From Seminavis robusta (taxonomy: Eukaryota > Bacillariophyta > Bacillariophyceae > Naviculales > Naviculaceae), in assembly GCA_903772945.1 (NCBI GenBank), contig CAICTM010001291.1, forward strand, positions 1 to 32,287: 32,287 nucleotides of DNA. The letters run 5' to 3'. The translations under genes were made by a program, and so were the position numbers. Positions 29,521 through 32,287 of this stretch are shown here, piece by piece. Below the pieces are notes generated by a model. That model saw nothing but the letters and a program-made list of their open reading frames with translations, was not told the DNA's origin and made no database searches. Numbering within the stretch: the stretch's first letter is position 1; every line of letters starts with the position of its first letter.

Positions 29521-30180
29521 AAGGCTGTTAGGGATTCTTTCAGGGAAAACTGGAGAAGTCACGCTATACCAGTAGAGGCAGTGGTGGGGGGATCAAGGGT
29601 GTTGTTGGTTGATGGGCTGTGTTACTGGATGACACTGTGTTGTCTCAAAGGCTGGTACTCAATCTTTGTAGGGATGACAATGCAACAGAGAGTCAAGCCA
29701 AGATGTGGAGAGGGTATCGATTCAGGTGGAACTGTGGAAAGTCACTGGAGAGTCACTCAACAATCAATGAGAGAGATAGAGTCAGTTATGTATTAAATCT
29801 ATGCCACACCACGCTGCAGATTCTGTCTGGGGCTCAATCCTTTGGAGACCACACTCAGTAGGAGAGTCAGGTGCAGTAGCAGAGAGGTGGCTTTTCAATG
29901 AAGGTGTTGCACAATCTAGCCAAACACGCTAGAGGGAACTTTTGTAGTTGTTCTGTGGGGGTGAGATCCTTTGGAGAGGAGCTGGTATCTCAGGGAGGGG
30001 CTGAGAAACTAACAAATGCAGCCAAGCCTGAGATACAAGAACTCAAGTCCTTACAGGAACTCTGTTTGTTTTGTTGTTCCTCTTGGAGAGGAGTTAGATA
30101 ATCAATGGAGGGGTGTAACAGTAGCAGGTGTCGATCAGTGCAATCAGTCTGTATAGGGATAAGGACTGGTTGGATCAGTA
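29521..30180. other. Non-coding stretch after the primer-binding-site-like word
   Basis: About 660 bp without a convincing frame. The words ggctcaatcctttggaga and gtgagatcctttggagag at about 29830 and 29966 suggest internal duplication. It could be decayed internal retrotransposon sequence. Confidence 0.4.
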
Positions 30181-30541
30181 GGATCAGTTCCAACAGGACG
30201 TCGGGAGAAACCACTAGTGGCCGGTGAGAAAGTAAGAATACAGGTGTAATCTCTTCTGGTGGTCACTGCAGGTATCTCGTGAAGTCTGCTTGATGATAGG
30301 AGGTTTCGTACGGAGGAAGAGGTACGGTCGCGGGAAGATTGATCGATTCACGGAGTAGCGAGTCTTGGATTCGATTCGATTCGTTGAATCGAGTCGATTC
30401 GCGGTTCGGGTGAGTCAGGTGACAATGGGATTTCTTCGGCCGTCAGGAGCTTAGTTCAGAAAGCAACAATGACACGTATGGGAATTGTTTTCTGTACTGT
30501 GCTGTGGAAGGCCGGAGACTTCTTCTTGTGGTCAATTCTTA
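30181..30541. repeat. Tandem duplication, copy 1 (dispersed repeat family, member 2)
   Basis: It begins ggatcagttccaaca-ggacgtcgg and includes gtggccggtgagaaagtaag, gtcactgcaggtatctcgtg, gaagattgatcgattcacgg and gtgacaatgggatttcttcgg. All of these recur in the same order 361 bp later. The last part is homologous to 9822-9920. Confidence 0.85.
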
Positions 30542-31640
30542 GGATCAGTTCCAACAAGGACGTCGGGGGAAACCCAGAGTGGCCGGTGAGAAAGTAAGAA
30601 ATACAGCTGTGTTTCTGTTCTCGACGGTCACTGCAGGTATCTCGTGAAGTCCTGCTTGATGATAGTAGGCTGCGTACGGAGGAAGAGGTACGTATCGGAG
30701 GAAGAGGTACGTTCGCGGGAAGATTGATCGATTCACGGAGTAGCGAGTCTTGGATTCGAATCGATCGATAATTCGATTCGATTCGCGATTCGGATGAATC
30801 AGTTGCCTTAGGGGTAAGGTTAACCGATCCTATTGTTGTTGCGGAATGATGAATCGTTCGATCGTACGAAAAGGGTGACAATGGGATTTCTTGGGCCGTC
30901 GGCAGTGAGAGAACAGCAAGTAACAAATGAGTATGTGTTTCTCTGCTCGTCTGGTACTGCAGGAGCGTCCCTCAATCGTGGGTGAGTTTAAAATACGACC
31001 CAAATCCGACCCTAAATCTTTGAAACCCGACCCTAATTCTATGTAGCAATAGGGACGGTTTTCAAACCCGCCCCTAAATCGAAACCCGTCCCTAAATTAG
31101 GGACGTTTTTTCAGAATCCGTCCCTAATTTTAGGGTCGGTTTCGAAACCCGACCCTATTTTAGGGTCGGATTTCAATGTATTTACCATGCAGTCCCGCTT
31201 TCATTTAGGGACGGTTTTCAAACCCGCCCCTAAATCGAAACCCGTCCCTAAATAAGGGACGTTTTTTCAGAATCCGTCCCTAATTTTAGGGTCGGTTTCG
31301 AAACCCGACCCTAAAGGGGAATCCGTCCCTAAATCCGACCCAAAATTAGGGTCGGTTTTCGATATAAGTCATGCACCCGATTGAGGAACGCTCCAGAAGA
31401 CCGGAGACTTCTTCTTGTGTTCAATTTCTTCCAACTTGGCCGTCGGCGGTCGAGAATAGAAAACCCGCCGATCTCGTAGGATTTCAATTGGGATGGCTTT
31501 TCTAATCTGGACCGGAGAACGCCGCGTTGATAGTCGCTTGGTAGCAGAGGTGCGGAGGAGATACCAGGAGTATCGATCCTGTCAACCGGGGTTGAATGGG
31601 GCTTGAATGAGGGATAAAGAGAGGAAAAATGGATTGTGTT
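30542..31640. repeat. Tandem duplication, copy 2, interrupted by an inserted element (dispersed repeat family, member 3)
   Basis: It repeats the landmarks of 30181-30541. It has a small local duplication of ggaggaagaggtacg (30676-30711) and about 70 extra bases before gtgacaatggg (about 30805-30872). An inserted inverted-repeat element occupies 30962-31394, after which the family resumes with gaccggagacttcttcttg. It continues to cttgaatgagggataaagag at about 31600, paralleling 10000-10160. Confidence 0.8.
30962..31394. mobile_element. 433-bp non-autonomous (MITE-like) element with terminal inverted repeats and nested palindromes
   Basis: The left end ggagcgtccctcaatc (30962-30977) is the inverted counterpart of the right end gattgaggaacgctcc (31379-31394), 15 of 16 matching, with a further gggtg in common. 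Inside, a 106-bp unit occurs twice, at 31051-31156 and 31207-31312, with about one mismatch. Each unit contains short perfect palindromes such as cgtccctaa-a-ttagggacg; the first copy also has ccgacccta-ttt-tagggtcgg at its right edge. The element splits a member of the dispersed repeat family, which shows it is an insertion. A target-site duplication is not clear. No coding capacity. Confidence 0.7.
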
Positions 31641-32222
31641 TCCGTGATAACTTGAGTGGATTCCTATAGTAAACAGTACTCTTCAACAATATAACAGATA
31701 ACAGGTTTCCTGAGGTCCTTTCGCTTCGTTTTAATTCTTCTAATGGTGCTAATAGTTAGTGTAATGGTATAGGTATGACCGATTGGTTGTGTTTGTTTGC
31801 CATTAGTGGTTTGTGTGGTTCTGTAGTGACAGATCCAGAGAGGTAAGCGCTTCGGTTATCGGCTTCCCGTGAAAAAGTTCGTTGAATTAGTTTTCATAGC
31901 TTTCTATCCTCTCAATAACTTTCATTCTCCAAAACTCAAAAAACACTCGAGAAGATCTTTACACTAGCCTTTAGCGTAGTGCATTTTGTTAACAAACACA
32001 ATAGCTGTCAGCTACCCTCACCTATTTCCTCACCAAAAGATTGCCAAAGACGCGTACACCAGCCTTCAGTCTAAGCTGCACGCAACAAACCAATTCCTTC
32101 CTCTCATCACCATCGACTGATTGAATGCGAATCGACGATTCTCGCTCCACCCACCTACGAACTTCGCACTGTTCAGCAGATGCTGACAGCGCCAAGTACA
32201 CCTTCAAGTGTCCAAATCATCA
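31641..32222. other. Intergenic or 5' untranslated region, no feature recognised
   Basis: AT-rich, with C/A-rich stretches after 31890 that resemble a eukaryotic 5' leader for a gene starting at 32223. No tRNA or repeat could be established. Confidence 0.35.
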
Positions 32223-32287
32223 ATGGATCTGAACCTCCACGATCAGACCATCAAGATGGGCTGGACGTATGGAGAAGTCTTCATCGG
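32223..32287 (+). CDS. Possible 5' end of a gene cut by the window edge
   Basis: ATG at 32223 opens a frame (MDLNLHDQTIKMGWTYGEVF) that is still open at the last base. The preceding 300 bp lack repeats and look like a 5' leader. Twenty-one codons are too few to identify a family; it could also be chance. Confidence 0.3.
   Translation, partial: MDLNLHDQTIKMGWTYGEVFI

Noticed and set aside
30962..31394. Interstitial telomere because of CCCTAAA words
   Set aside because: The words alternate in orientation and lie in a duplicated palindromic unit, not in a head-to-tail CCCTAAA array.
31745..31820. tRNA-like words (tagttagtgtaatggta)
   Set aside because: The D-arm-like word has no matching acceptor, anticodon or T-arm around it.
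1..32287. CRISPR array or prokaryotic defence system
   Set aside because: No regular short repeats with unique spacers are present. The genes have spliceosomal introns and eukaryotic domains.

Overview
This is nuclear DNA from a photosynthetic stramenopile, most likely a pennate diatom. Four features point there: a class III nucleotidyl cyclase fused to an HD-type cyclic-nucleotide phosphodiesterase, a KEA3-like K+/H+ antiporter carrying EF-hands, two leucine-rich-repeat proteins with a diatom-style 'LN-x(2)-GR' C-terminus, and short GT-AG introns (64-103 nt where I could place them) among mostly intronless genes. The exact species cannot be read from the window.

Layout. 91-2801 (+): 3' two thirds of the cyclase-phosphodiesterase gene, with many small exons (one of only 10 nt) and several probable frameshifts, so it is a decayed copy or a stretch with sequence errors. 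4353-5324 (+): weak BTB/POZ-like protein behind a promoter with three TACCGGTA palindromes and a TATA-like box. 5590-7410 (-): F-box/FIST protein resembling FBXO22. 7570-11400: about 4 kb of repeats, comprising a tandem duplication of about 430 bp, a satellite-like array with a unit of about 150 bp, and a dispersed repeat family that reappears at 30.2-31.6 kb. 11431-13775 (+): secreted or anchored DOMON plus copper type II monooxygenase, three exons. 14082-14624 (-) and 15006-17060 (+): a small beta-trefoil lectin-like protein and an LRR protein, divergently arranged around a 381-bp spacer with a perfect TGACGTCA element. 17739-19523 (-): unrecognised protein with a basic tail. 20738-23440 (-): KEA3-type antiporter with EF-hands on both sides of its RCK domain. 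24437-25894 (-): second LRR protein. 26400-32220: repeat- and transposon-derived DNA, with a TCGCG-rich block, a minisatellite, an orphan fragment of a Crinkler-like P-loop NTPase, a tRNA-iMet primer-binding site, a tandem duplication and an inserted 433-bp inverted-repeat element full of nested palindromes. A possible new gene starts at 32223 and runs off the edge.

The genes do not form an operon or an obvious pathway. Common themes are signalling and stress: cyclic nucleotides, Ca2+-regulated ion exchange, ubiquitin adaptors and surface or secreted proteins. I see no CRISPR array, prokaryotic defence island or complete new multi-gene system. The most unusual items are the indel-ridden cyclase-phosphodiesterase with its micro-exon, the EF-hand/RCK/EF-hand antiporter and the palindromic inserted element.
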